Of a stretch of 64,000 nt of DNA, positions 10,984-20,883 are shown piece after piece. The stretch comes from Littorina saxatilis (taxonomy: Eukaryota; Mollusca; Gastropoda; Littorinimorpha; Littorinidae). Below the pieces are notes generated by a model. The model made no database searches. It was given only the letters and a program-made list of their open reading frames with translations, and was not told where the DNA came from. The translations under genes were made by a program, and so were the position numbers. The stretch covers positions 47,645,627 to 47,709,626 of the forward strand of contig NC_090250.1 of assembly GCF_037325665.1 (NCBI RefSeq). The letters run 5' to 3'. Every line of letters starts with the position of its first letter. Positions within the stretch are counted from its first letter, which is position 1.

Positions 10984-11223
10984 TTAACACACACGCATTA
11001 CAAGTCAAATAGTGTGAATGTGATAATTTTTTCTCCTTCCTCCAAGTACTTTTAGTTTTACTCAAAAGGACCTATGACCAGATTTCCAGATCTACTGACA
11101 AATACGTTTTGAGCTTTCATTTGTGATGTTTAGATAAAAAATAAAAAAAAGAGTTTCACATGATGGCATGTTCCGCCTTGCCAGAGACATCACTATAACT
11201 TAACTGTGAATATTTTGTTTTAG

Positions 11224-11344
11224 GATGAAGACTACAGTTACGATCCGGAGAGTGATTCTGATTCTGATGGCACACCTTTTTCAAGCTACATGTACTACTA
11301 CTCAATGCTGTCACCACCTGCAAAAAGGAAGAAAACATGCCAAG
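11224..11344 (+). CDS. Exon A3 of repeated-module gene
   Basis: From TTTTGTTTTAG to GTAAAAG, 121 nt (40 codons plus one base). It reads DEDYSYDPESDSDSDGTP and ends SPPAKRKKTCQ. It joins exon D with a completed Glu codon, so the A3-D junction is in frame. Compared with A1 and A2 it has 15 and 12 extra nt, all in threes. Confidence 0.6.
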
Positions 11345-11566
11345 GTAAAAGTCCGTGAAAGAAACTGAGAAGTAGTGACTCTATGACTGCAACCTTTCAT
11401 GATTTGCCAATTTACCTAAAATTCAGCTTTCCTGAGCCAGAAGCAAGACTTGTCTATAGACTATAGTTCAGGACATTTGCATATGCAGTTGCAATCAACT
11501 AGTGTACTATCAAGAAAACAGTTTCGTGTGGACAGAATTGTACATGCTCTACATTTTCCCATCTTT

Positions 11567-11605
11567 GTTAAAACATTAAGTCAAAATTTGACTAAATGTA
11601 AAAAA
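11567..11605 (+). repeat. Isolated stem-loop tail of the microsatellite-bearing element family
   Basis: TTAAAACATTAAGTCAAAAT followed by TTGACTAAATGTA matches the 3' stem-loop of the five long elements described at 16.6, 18.6, 22.7, 37.7 and 48.9 kb. No other part of the element remains here. Confidence 0.55.
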
Positions 11606-11701
11606 CATCAATTTTGAAAACAACACTGGACAGCAATTAAAAATAGCATTCACCAAAACTGGCAACATGGTCTCAAAAGCTTCCTCACCTCATGTCTGAC
11701 A

Positions 11702-11709
11702 CATGCATG

Positions 11710-11743
<34 letters not shown>

Positions 11744-11790
11744 CACACACACATACACACACACATACACACACACACACACACACACGC
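11702..11790. repeat. (CA)n microsatellite
   Basis: Interrupted CA/ACAT repeat in the intron between A3 and D. Any open frame over it is an artefact of the repeat. Confidence 0.95.
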
Positions 11791-12188
11791 ATCTCTGCCT
11801 TATGCAGCTTCATTTGTTTCTAAGGAAAATGCTGGGAGTCCATGGTTTCCAGGGAAATTGTATATTTGTGAAACACGTTATTCACCAGTCTTGCAAAGAC
11901 CAGGCAAAAGTTACTAAATGTTCAGTTAAGCTGCTGCAACATTCCCCCATTTTGAAATTTTTACCATGCTCCTTTTTGTTGTGAACATAAAGATCTGAAC
12001 CTGGGCTTTTATTTCCAGGAAGCGATCACTTTTCATAATCGTTGATATTGGTTTTGGTTATGCCTAATATGATCACATGGTTATTCTTCAAGAAGCGTTG
12101 TTCAGTTTTCATTTTTTTCTTGGGTAGAGCTGCTTTGATCTTTGAAAACTTTGTAATAGGATTTTTTGCATATTTTGTTTTTTTTCAG

Positions 12189-12475
12189 AAATACCAGACA
12201 AACACGATGTACTGCCACCTGCCTCAAACGGACTGCCACCTGCCTCAGATGAGCTGCCACCTGCCTCAAATGGACTGCCACCTGCCTCAGACGGACTGCC
12301 AAACATTTCTTCCAAGAAACCGAAACGACCTTGCCTATATTGTGGCCAATTTCAAAGTGTGCTCATCAGACACTTACAAAGAAAACATTCTAATGAAGTA
12401 AGGGTTGCTGCAGCCATGAAGCTGCCTGCTTGTTCTAATGCGCAACTTGATTGTGGGCAGGCTTACCCTTTTTAA
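12189..12475 (+). CDS. Terminal exon D: PPAS repeat and C2H2-like zinc finger
   Basis: Starts after TTTTTTTTCAG and, joined to A3 in phase 1, reads EIPDKHDVLPPASNG, four LPPAS units of 21 bp, then SSKKPKRPCLYCGQF and IRHLQRKHSNE, ending at TAA (12473-12475). Cys-x2-Cys...His-x4-His with a following NE and basic/hydrophobic run resembles single-finger proteins common in invertebrate genomes, which I cannot name. KKPKR is a plausible nuclear-localisation signal. The PPAS motif shared with exon C suggests C and D are related ends. GAAGTAAGG at ~12396 could serve as an alternative donor, so the stop might not be the only C-terminus. Confidence 0.6.
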
Positions 12476-12633
12476 AATCAAAAAACAAGAAAGGTAGGTT
12501 GTTGGAACGTTTGTTATTGGATTTACATTAACATAAAACGTTTTAAGAGAACAGCCTTCCTTCTGTATGTTTTTGCTCATTGAACACCTTTGATTTCACC
12601 AACTCTTTTTTCTTCTTGTCACTGAGCTCTGAC

Positions 12634-12915
12634 CGGTACGGTTGGCCTAGTGGTAAGGCGTCCGCCCCGTGATCGGGAGGTCGTGGGTTCGAACCCCGGC
12701 CGGGTCATACCTAAGACTTTAAAATTGGCAATCTAGTGGCTGCTCCGCCTGTCGTCTGGCATTATGGGGTTAGAGCTACGACTGGTTGGTCCGGTGTCAG
12801 AATAATCAGAATAATGTGACTGGGTGAGACATGAAGCCTGTTCTGCGACTTCTGTCTTGCGTGTGGCGCATGTTATATGTCAAAGCAGCACCGCCCTGAT
12901 ATGGCCCTTCATGGT
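12634..12915 (+). mobile_element. tRNA-headed SINE
   Basis: Head with box A-like TGGCCTAGTGGTAAGGCG and box B GGGTTCGAACCCCGG, followed by a body with GTCTGGCATTATGGGG and TGACTGGGTGAGACATGAAG. It lacks a tRNA 3' acceptor structure, so I call it a SINE and not a tRNA gene. Confidence 0.75.
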
Positions 12916-15717
12916 AAAACGCTGGCAGTTTCTTTGTTTTTGGATTTACCCTTTTTAACGCAAGAATGGATGGTGAACCAGCCAGACTGACACTGTGTGA
13001 ATGGCAAGAAGCAGAAAGCAATCATTGGGTGGTACTGGTTCAATCTCGGCAGCTAAACTAAAGAGTATGTGTGTATGTAAAATCACCCATGACAGATGTG
13101 TACTGGTTCAATCTCGGCAGCTAAACTAAAGAATATCAAGTATGTGTTTTGAAAATCGTTGTCAGTATCGGATAAAGGAGAATTTCACTTGAGACTCGAC
13201 CGAGGCCTGGTTTGTGTTATTATGCAAGGTCCGGTACTATGAACAAATTTGGTCAAATCCACTACAAATGTATGCGTGTTTGGCTTATTTCATAGAGTAA
13301 AAAGTTCACGCACTAAACATTTTATGTTGACCGACAAAAGTGTGCCTCGTACACTCTAAATATTTGGACGCCAGATACCTCTGCAATGACCGGAACAGAG
13401 CTGAGCAGAAAATGCAATCAGGTGTTCTATCTCAGACTAATCAAAGCAGTCTGACACAAGCCTGATCACTTGGATCGTCACTAATCTATTCAAGAGTTCT
13501 GCATTGCCCATTATCTCCCATTCAAACCCTCTTTTGTACTGTGAGTTAGTAATCGCTGAACGATCGCTGTTAATGTTATAGCGATACTGGTGAAAACGAA
13601 ATGTAATATTTTGAGTGCATGCAGTAATTGAAGGGCGCACAAAGCATGTGACTACCCTCCAGTGACTGCACTCATAACCTTTTGAGATGAGTGGTTGTAA
13701 GGTATTATAATAAGACTTCCTCTCCACAATACAAGTGCCTGTTGTTGTTATTCATGTTCAATTGATGGGAAGCTAATTCTGGAGGATAAATAGAAAACAA
13801 TTAAGCTTTTTTAATAGGTTACAATAATGTCATCATTTATTTCTCATTGAAAATTTCAAATCATTTTATATCATTTTGCTTTAAAAGTTGTCAGTCGTGT
13901 CTTGAAATCGATGACATTTGTTTTATGTTTTGCTTCTAATACTGAGTTCTAATGACAGAGTAAATATAGCATTGTAATTTGTAATACCATGCACAGTTCA
14001 AACTGTCAATCACGCTCCTTCCCAGTTTGTGATATGTATGTACATGAATTCTGTAAGTGGTCAATTTGTGTGTGGCATTGATCAACATTGCAAACAACAC
14101 AGTTAATCTATGCAATCATGTACATCAAAATAATTTCAAAGAACTGTTCTCTGTTTTAATCTGTATTTGTTTCACTTCTCTGGGGTAAATTAAATCCTGT
14201 TGCATTGTAAATGCATGCCATTTATTTTCTTCTGTCTTGACTTTATTTTGCCAAAAATGTTATGCTTGGAAGAGGGCTTAGTAACTCTCTCCAAAAGGCC
14301 ACTGGTTCTGATTCTACTCAATTACGATTGTTTTCTTGATAGTGTACATTTGATTGAAATTTTAACTAAAATTTGTTGTTTCTGTGCTTCATTAATCTTC
14401 TTCAATTTGAGGTATCTTGGTGTAGCTTGTGTGTTTATGACATCATTTCTGCCCTAACATTTACAATGATTTCAACATGAAAGATAACTTAAACATACTA
14501 AATATGGATCTCTATGTTGTTAATGATTAGGTGAAATGTAAGACTACCAAAATATGTGTGCCATAATTCTGCACACGATATTTTTTCTTTCAAACAGATC
14601 ATTGGTAATCTGAACCGTACACTTGCAAGTGGTCAAATTACTTTTTTGTGTTCTCAAATTGTTTCATGGCAGAGATTTAAAAAGACCTCAATTAGTGTAC
14701 TGTAAACTATAGAGCATTTATTGTGATCTTAGCAGACTTTCACTGTGCTGTTCTGGAAAGAACGTCGGCAAGACTATTGAAAGCGTTCTGCATTTAGAAC
14801 ATTGACAGATCATGCAGAACACACTGAGAGCCCATAACAGCTTACTTTTTCAGTTCATTCAGCACACAAAAGATGATCACAGCAGCTAACTCTCAAAACA
14901 GAACATTTGAATGCCGTTCTCAAACTGTTTCAAATAAGTGAGTGTGTGCAATTCCCATCATGTTCATTTAGAGTGTAGTAGGGCCCCAGATCAATCCAGC
15001 ATTGAGTGCATTTCTGCCATTACCTGAAAACAATAGACCTTTTGCAAGTGTATTCTTTGCAAGAACTTTATTCTTGTACATACTTGTAAGTTGTCTTTTT
15101 TTCCCGTTTTTGTTACCCTCTACAGAGAGGTCCCACTCGCAACTCTGTACAACATCCCTTTTGTCAAATCTCCCTTACTGAACAAAGTATAGTAGGTTTT
15201 GGACTCGAACAATATGGTAAGTGTAGGGAAGCGATTTAAGAACAAGTGCGCACATTAAAACATCATTGCTGAAGGTGTATGTGTATAATTTTATTCTTGT
15301 TTTTGACAAATAAATGAGCTGTTGAACAAATACACATTCGTTGACTTATCGCAGTTTGCATTGTATGTGTTAATGTGTGTATATGTACATCCTGTTATAT
15401 GTTTTTCTTCTGTGATGTACTTTGCTTACATCTGCCTGTTAACATTACAACAAGGCATTCCTATTGATATGTTTAAATTTTGCAAACAGTGACCTTTTAT
15501 TTCTGACTTGGGAACAACACTGATGAAAGCATCTATCATTTTTTCTGTCACAACTCATACACAAAATCTATTGCACGTTTTGAACTGTTTATTAAAACTG
15601 CCAACAGAATAATTAGTGATGAAACAGCCATGATTACACTCAACACAAAGCATCAGGAACCTTAAATAATAACGATTTCGAAAGCGCGAACTGCAGAGTT
15701 TGAGCACATAACTAAAT
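12916..15717. other. Low-repeat non-coding stretch
   Basis: AT-rich sequence with no convincing exon. It may include 3' UTR of the exon D gene; AATAAA-like motifs occur (for example near 15310). A 32-bp segment starting TACTGGTTCAATCTCGG is repeated at ~13039 and ~13101. A short inverted pair, TACACTCTAAAT near 13351 and its complement near 14968, is too weak to call a transposon. Confidence 0.5.
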
Positions 15718-15729
15718 GACAATTAAAAT

Positions 15730-16107
15730 GACGGGCGCAGTGGCGTGGTGGTAAGACGTCGGCCTCCTAATCGGGAGGTCGTGAGTTCGAATCCCGGTCG
15801 CTGCCGCCTGGTGGGTTAAGAGTGGAGATTTTTCCGATCTCCCAGGTCAACTTATGTGCAGACCTGCTAGTGACTTAACCCCCTTCGTGTGTACACGCAA
15901 GCACAAGACCAAGTGCGCACGGAAAAGATCCTGTAATCCATGTCAGAGTTCGGTGGGTTGTAGAAACACGAAAATACCCAGCATGCTTCCTCCGAAAGCG
16001 GCGTATGGCTGCCTAAATGGCGGGGTAAAAACGGTCATACACGTAAAATTCCACTCGTGCAAAAACACGCGTGTACGTGGGAGTTTCAGCCCACGAACGC
16101 AGAAGAA
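15730..16107 (+). mobile_element. tRNA-headed SINE with perfect 12-bp target duplication
   Basis: Flanked by GACAATTAAAAT at 15718-15729 and 16108-16119. The head reads GGGCGCAGTGGCGTGGTGG, with CCTCCTAA in the anticodon region (Arg-like) and box B GAGTTCGAATCCCGG. The body contains CCCAGCATGCTTCC and GGCGGGGTAAAAACGG, and the tail is (AGA)n. The same body with other heads lies at 50563-50898 and 53166-53531. Confidence 0.88.
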
Positions 16108-16119
16108 GACAATTAAAAT

Positions 16120-16593
16120 TGTTAAAATAATAATAATAACTGGACATTTTTAAGTGCATAACCTATGGCTCTAGGCCCTTTACAAAACTTTGTGAACAAC
16201 AAAATATACAAATACTGGTCGCCTTAATATACCTTATAAATTGGTTGCCCTAAGCTACCCGAAAAGGCGTGTCGCCGTAACCCCCACTCTTGCATTATTT
16301 TCATTAAGGCGACCATGCAAAACACCTATATCTTAATCTTGACAGATTTTCACGTTCAATTCATGACAGTCGGGTGTAGGTCAATTAGCAAATGTAATTA
16401 CAAAATTTTATTAATATTGCTTTAAAAACAACGGATATAGCACCGGTAGCTATAAAACCCCTTTTTACAATGGTCGTCCTAAAGGCGGATTTATACTTAT
16501 ATATATATATATATATATATACATACAACCACGACCCTCGTCTCGATTCCCCGTCCATGTTAAAACATTTAGTAAAAACTTGACTAAATGTAA
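16120..16593. other. Spacer with truncated element tail
   Basis: Mostly non-coding. It contains GTCGCC/GGCGAC inverted motifs at 16218-16315, a (TA)n tract at 16497-16522, then a truncated copy of the stem-loop tail (CACGACCCTCGTCTCGATTC onward) directly abutting the full element that starts at 16594. Confidence 0.6.
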
Positions 16594-16803
16594 ACAAGTC
16601 GCGTAAGGCGAAAATACAATATTTAGTCAAGTAGCTGTCGAACTCACAGAATGAAACGCAATGCCATTTTACTCGTAGCATCGTCAGGCCACCGGTCATG
16701 GCAAAGGCAGTGAAAAACCAATTTGGTTGAAAACTGAGGGCGTGACAGTGCCGCCTCAACTTTCACGAAAAGCCGGATATGACGTCATCAAAGACATTTA
16801 TAA

Positions 16804-17371
16804 ACAAGAAGAGCAAACGCTCGATCGAGTCACTTTCGCAGTTCTGAATATTATATGAGGCATCAGATGGACAGGAAGAAATTGCTATTCACAACACAAT
16901 GAGTCACGTTCACATAAAATTTGAGCCCGGACACTTTTATAGTTTCCGAGAAAAGCCCAACGTTAAGTTGTGTGTTGCCGAACAGAAAAGGCTAGTTATC
17001 TCCCTTGTTTTTCTGATAACGTTCGTAAAAGGCTACAGATGTAAATACTTTGATGTAAAGAATAATCCTACAAAGTTTCAATCACATCCGATGAACTTTG
17101 TCAAAGATATAAAATGTCTAATTTTTCCTTTGACGCTGACCTGTGACCTTGAAAAAGGTCAAAGGTCAACGAAACCATCGTTAAAGTGTAGAGGTCATTG
17201 GAGGTCACGACTAAACAAAATATGAGCCCGATCGCTTTGATAGTTTCCGAGAAAAGTCCAACGTTAAGGTGGTGTCTACGGACGGCCGGCCGGACGGCCG
17301 GCCGGCCGGACGGCCGGCCGGACAGACTAACACTGACCGATTACATAGAGTCACTTTTTCTCAAGTGACTC
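16804..17371 (+). mobile_element. ACAAGA-hairpin element, type B (nested)
   Basis: Near-identical plus-strand copy of 1095-1646, inserted between ATTTAT and CAAAAAAATG of the surrounding element. It ends with GAGTCACTT...AAGTGACTC and carries the GGACGGCCGGCC block. Confidence 0.8.
17156..17168 (+). promoter_or_regulatory. Perfect DR1 motif AGGTCAAAGGTCA in a mobile element
   Basis: Consensus direct repeat spaced by one base, as bound by HNF4/COUP-TF/RXR dimers, with an additional TGACCTTG half-site 8-10 bp upstream. It matches 1282-1294. Confidence 0.5.
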
Positions 17372-17466
17372 AAAAAAATGAAAAAAACGTTCGGGGATTT
17401 CATACCCAGGAACTCTCATGTCAAATTTCATAAAGATCGGTCCAGTAGTTTAGTCTGAATCGCTCT

Positions 17467-17497
<31 letters not shown>

Positions 17498-17590
17498 CGC
17501 ACACACGCACACACGCACATACAACCACGACCCTCGTCTCGATTCCCCGTCCATGTTAAAACATTTAGTAAAAACTTGACTAAATGTAAA

Positions 17591-18076
17591 AAAAGGAAGG
17601 CGACCGCATTGGTTTTATAGTTATCAAATGCATTGATATTTGAGTAAATTGATTAATTAATTTTTATAACAAAAAATGCGTGCAATTAAGATTGCAACGA
17701 CTGACACTAAAGAGCATTCGTTGGGTTTTTCAGTATTTCCTGAATCCAAATAATATTATTTTGGGTTTGATTTTCCCAAAAGGCCATCTGTGAAGGGAAA
17801 TTTCACTTTTTTCTTGATGCTCTGCTACGAGATTTGTTTAAATCTCTGAAAAAAAGTCTCTGCTGACAGCCGTTTTATTTTTTTTTACAACTTTGATCTT
17901 TTCTATATATAATCTATATCATATAACATGCAGTAAAAAAGACAAAAATCAATGTTGGATGCAAATAAGGTTTACTATTTAGTAATGGTATAATTTGGGA
18001 TGAGTAAGACCGGATCTACACACACAAATACACACACACACTCACACGCACGAACGCACGCACGCACACGCACACG

Positions 18077-18149
<73 letters not shown>

Positions 18150-18232
18150 TGGTTATACAAAACGGGCGTTAAGAGGAGTCATGCCATGCTAGAAGTAATG
18201 ACGTCTTTGTTTTTGTTTTTTGGAATAACCAG
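17591..18232. other. Intergenic or intronic stretch with (CA)n at 18018-18146
   Basis: AT-rich sequence without coding signal, ending in a long, interrupted (CA)n/(GCACA)n microsatellite. Frames over it are repeat artefacts. Confidence 0.8.
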
Positions 18233-18272
18233 AGGCGACACGGACAAGATTGACGGGCCGGAGTTTTTACAG
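18233..18272 (+). CDS. Probable upstream ninjurin exon
   Basis: A 40-nt segment between GGAATAACCAG and GTGAGACC. In the frame that joins 19616 it reads GDTDKIDGPEFLQ with one leading base, so it leaves in phase 0 like the next exon enters. An acidic, polar N-terminus ahead of the amphipathic helices is normal for ninjurins. The exon is short and has no homology I can confirm. The start codon and first exon are not identified and may lie to the left. Confidence 0.4.
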
Positions 18273-18603
18273 GTGAGACCAGGAAGATGTCTGTACAATG
18301 TATCAGAGGAAGACTTGACTGACTTTTAGGGGTTAACGTCCTCTTAGACTAGTCTAATCCGCGAACTGATGCAAATATATTTAATTCATATTTGACTTAA
18401 TCTGATTCGCATACTCAGCAGTATCGTTTCATTTTGAAGTATTGTGAACTTTATACAGTGATTCGTGATCGCCTCGTCTTCTCAGGGCCATTATCATTTT
18501 TGCCAAATGTTTATCTAAACTAATTTGCTCTAATAACGCCTAACCACCAAGAACAAATAGAAAACACGTTACAGGAGAACAAGCAAGTTGTCAGCATCAA
18601 ATT

Positions 18604-19473
18604 ACAAGTCGCGTAAGGCGAAAATACAACATTTAGTCAAGCTGTCGAACTCACAGAATGAAACTGAACGCAATGCAATTTTTCACAATGACCGTAGTCC
18701 GCCGCTTGTGCATAACGGAGTGAAACTGACGAGCCTGTTCAGCGCGGTAGTGGTTTCGCTGTGCTGCATAGCACGCTTTTCTGTACCTCTCTTCGTTTTT
18801 AACTTTCTGAGCGTGTTTTTAATCCAAACATATCATATCTATATGTTTTTGGAATCAGGAACCGACAAGGAATAAGATGAAATTGTTCTTAAATCGATTT
18901 CGGAAATTTAATTTTGATCATAATTTTTATATTTTTAATTTCCAGAGCTTGTTTTTAATCCAAATATAACATATTTATATGTTTTTGGAATCAAGACATG
19001 ATGTAGAATAAGATGAACGTAAATTTGGATCGTTTTATATAAAAAAAAATTATTACAATTTTCAGATTTTTAATGACCAAAGTCATCAATTAATTTTTAA
19101 GCCACCAAGCTGAAATGCAATACCGAAGTCCGGCCTTTGTCGAAGATTGCTTTACAAAAATGTCAATTAATTTGATTGAAAAATGAGGGTGTGACAGTGC
19201 CGCCTCAACTTTTACAAAAAGCCGGATATGACGTCATAAAAGACATTTATCGAAAAATTGAAAAAAACGTCCGGGGATATCTTGCCCAGGAACTCTCCTG
19301 TCAAATTTCATATAGATCGGTCCAGTAGTTTACTCTGAATCGCTCTACACACACACACGCGCACAGACAGACAGACAGACAGACAGACACACAAACACAC
19401 TAATACACCACGACCCTCGTCTCGATTCCCCCTCTATGTTAAAACATTTAGTCAAAACTTGACTAAATGTAAA
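18604..19473 (+). mobile_element. Microsatellite-bearing stem-loop element, copy b
   Basis: Full-length copy in the intron upstream of the core ninjurin exons. Starts ACAAGTCGCGTAAGGCG, keeps TATGACGTCATAAAAG, has (AC)n plus (ACAG)n, and ends TTAGTCAAAACTTGACTAAA. Confidence 0.85.
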
Positions 19474-19615
19474 AAGTAGTCCATGTTTAGGGACCTTCCC
19501 CTATAATGACGTCATACTTTGAGAGTACCGTGAAAAAATGACGTGGTACTTTCATAGTGCGCAGTAAAATGCTGTGAAAATGTCAATGTACGGTATGGTG
19601 ACGTGATGATTGCAG

Positions 19616-19801
19616 GCCCCGCCCGTCACACCGGCTCGCAACGAGTACACGTCGAGGAAGGCTCTGGCACACGCCATGATGGACGCTGCCCTCCTCATGG
19701 CCAACATATCGCAACTGCGCATGCTCCTGGCTGCCAGGGGAGACAACACGACGTTCTTCGTCCCTCTTCTCGGTCTCATCGTCTTCTCCATCTCCTGCCA
19801 G
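19616..19801 (+). CDS. Ninjurin family, exon encoding amphipathic helices and first membrane segment
   Basis: Ninjurins are small plasma-membrane proteins. Vertebrate NINJ1 oligomerises through its N-terminal amphipathic helices to cause plasma-membrane rupture in lytic death, and family members also act in adhesion. The exon (62 codons, GATTGCAG to GTAACTGG) reads PVTPARNEYTSRKALAHA, then MMDAALLMANISQLRMLL, the family signature, then a polar AARGDNTTF turn and the hydrophobic VPLLGLIVFSISC. It enters and leaves in phase 0. It is followed at 20392 by the second half of the protein. Antisense frames over this exon are shadows. Confidence 0.92.
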
Positions 19802-19832
19802 GTAACTGGTTTAGATTTAGCTGTCTTTTTTA

Positions 19833-20290
19833 TACAGTCGAACCTGTCAATATCGACCCACTCAAGGGACCGACCAAAAGTGCTCGTTATAGACACGTGG
19901 TCGTTATGGAAAGGAGAATTATATAGAACAAAGACTCGTCCGCCGGGATCCTTCGGAGTGGTCGTTGGGGGCAGGTGGTCGCTCCCGAGCGGCGGTCGCA
20001 AGGGCAGGTCTGACTCTTTTTAATCTGTCAGGTGAAACGCCAGTAGACGTAAGCTCTGTGCTGAGTTTCAGACGACAGTGTTCAAGCCATGTGGAATCAA
20101 CACCCTGCCGCCATGGGGCTGAATGAACAAGCAACTTAAGCCTCGTATAGGGGTTGTTTTGTTTAGTTTTGAGGATGAAAGTTGCTAATTCATCTAATGT
20201 TTCTTGCTGTCTAAGGTAGTAGGACACTGTTGTTTTGTTTTTGTCGACCATAATTATGTTCTAGATGAAGATATCACTACAACTTGTGAT
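19833..20290 (+). repeat. Dispersed repeat in ninjurin intron
   Basis: Begins TACAGTCGAACCTGTC, with GGGACCGACCA and GGTCGTTATGGAAAGG. A shorter reverse copy lies at 57842-57957. It contains CTGTC...GACAC(G) and CGAACC-type internal inverted motifs. Superfamily unknown. Confidence 0.6.
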
Positions 20291-20391
20291 TCCCTACAGT
20301 AGTGTGCACGCTGCAAATTGTAGAGAATCGCTAACGCCTTGTTGCCTCCCTTTCTAATCGCTATAACACCTTGTTCCCATCCTTCCTTCAG

Positions 20392-20766
20392 TGTGTTGTC
20401 TCCCTTTTGTTGCTGCAGTTTTTCTTTGCCGTCCTCATCCTGGTCATATGGGCGCGCGAGTCGCGAGTGTTGTCCAGCCGGTCATCCCCCACCACCATCG
20501 CACCTACCCACCACGACCGCCCCGACAACATCATGAACAACAACAACGGTACCGAAGGACGGAGAGGTACTGGCGCTGCTGCACTTCTCCCCCAAAACCC
20601 CGTTCACGATTATGTCGACACGGATGACGCAATATATGACGTCACCACGCAGCGCATCCACCTTCTGACGGTAGTACTTGTGTTCGTCATCACCGTCACC
20701 AACATGTTCATCACGGGACTGGGGTTCGAACCCGCCGGATCCGCTGCTGACCACGAAACGCAGTAA
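20392..20766 (+). CDS. Ninjurin family, C-terminal exon with extended loop
   Basis: Starts after CCTTCCTTCAG in phase 0 and ends at TAA (20764-20766), 124 residues. It completes the first hydrophobic segment (VVSLLLLQFFFAVLILVIW), then has a polar loop of about 60 residues (ESRVLSSRSS to DAIYDVTTQ, with NNNNG and HHDRPD stretches), then a second membrane segment (LLTVVLVFVITVTNMFI) and a short tail ending ADHETQ. In vertebrate ninjurins the corresponding loop is only around 20 residues, so this is a lengthened form. The 52-bp minisatellite starts about 120 bp after the stop, probably inside the 3' UTR. Confidence 0.88.
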   Translation, partial: CVVSLLLLQFFFAVLILVIWARESRVLSSRSSPTTIAPTHHDRPDNIMNNNNGTEGRRGTGAAALLPQNPVHDYVDTDDAIYDVTTQRIHLLTVVLVFVITVTNMFITGLGFEPAGSAADHETQ

Positions 20767-20883
20767 CCCGAAGGCAGGCATTTACGGCGGCGTCCCGCAA
20801 AGCGAAGCTGAATTCTGACGTCAGACGTCAGTTGATTCGTGCATGACAACAACTGCTTAATCTTACCGCACACTGCACACCTT

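Larger units (their letters stand above)
9985..11500 (+). repeat. Tandem module, unit III (diverged, 5' part)
   Basis: A more diverged copy of the module start. It keeps the text around 231-400 of unit I (CAGTATCTGTGTAATCCAG onward), a truncated 5S-like SINE (10085-10150), the AGGGCGAC repeat (10165-10260), then a TTAA element and exon A3. B and C are not seen. The terminal exon D takes the place of C. Confidence 0.7.
16594..17590 (+). mobile_element. Microsatellite-bearing stem-loop element, copy a (with nested insertion)
   Basis: Starts ACAAGTCGCGTAAGGCG, contains GCCGGATATGACGTCATC, a (CA)n tract and CACGACCCTCGTCTCG, and ends in a stem-loop (ACATTTAGT.AA / TTGACTAAATGT). It is split by the type B hairpin element at 16804-17371; uninterrupted sister copies (e.g. 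49570) show the empty site. The architecture (5' subterminal repeat matching a 3' stem-loop, internal microsatellite) resembles Drosophila DINE-1/HINE and bivalve pearl elements. Confidence 0.75.

Noticed and set aside
12632-12710. tRNA gene
   Set aside because: Promoter boxes are present but the acceptor stem is not paired and a SINE body follows. The same holds for 15730, 24694, 50898, 53531 and 55403.
13437-13727. 96-codon minus-strand frame
   Set aside because: No recognisable motif, no splice context and no repeat or paralog support.
13353-14975. Possible TA-flanked transposon (CACTCTAAAT at both ends, inverted)
   Set aside because: Only about 10 matching bases, no coding sequence and no second copy; chance is plausible over this distance.
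17975-18329. CA-repeat frames (Thr/His and Val/Cys runs)
   Set aside because: Microsatellite artefact; only the 40-nt segment at 18233 was kept as a candidate exon.
19552-20251. Minus-strand frames over the ninjurin locus
   Set aside because: Shadows of the plus-strand exons and of the intronic repeat; they show no family motif.
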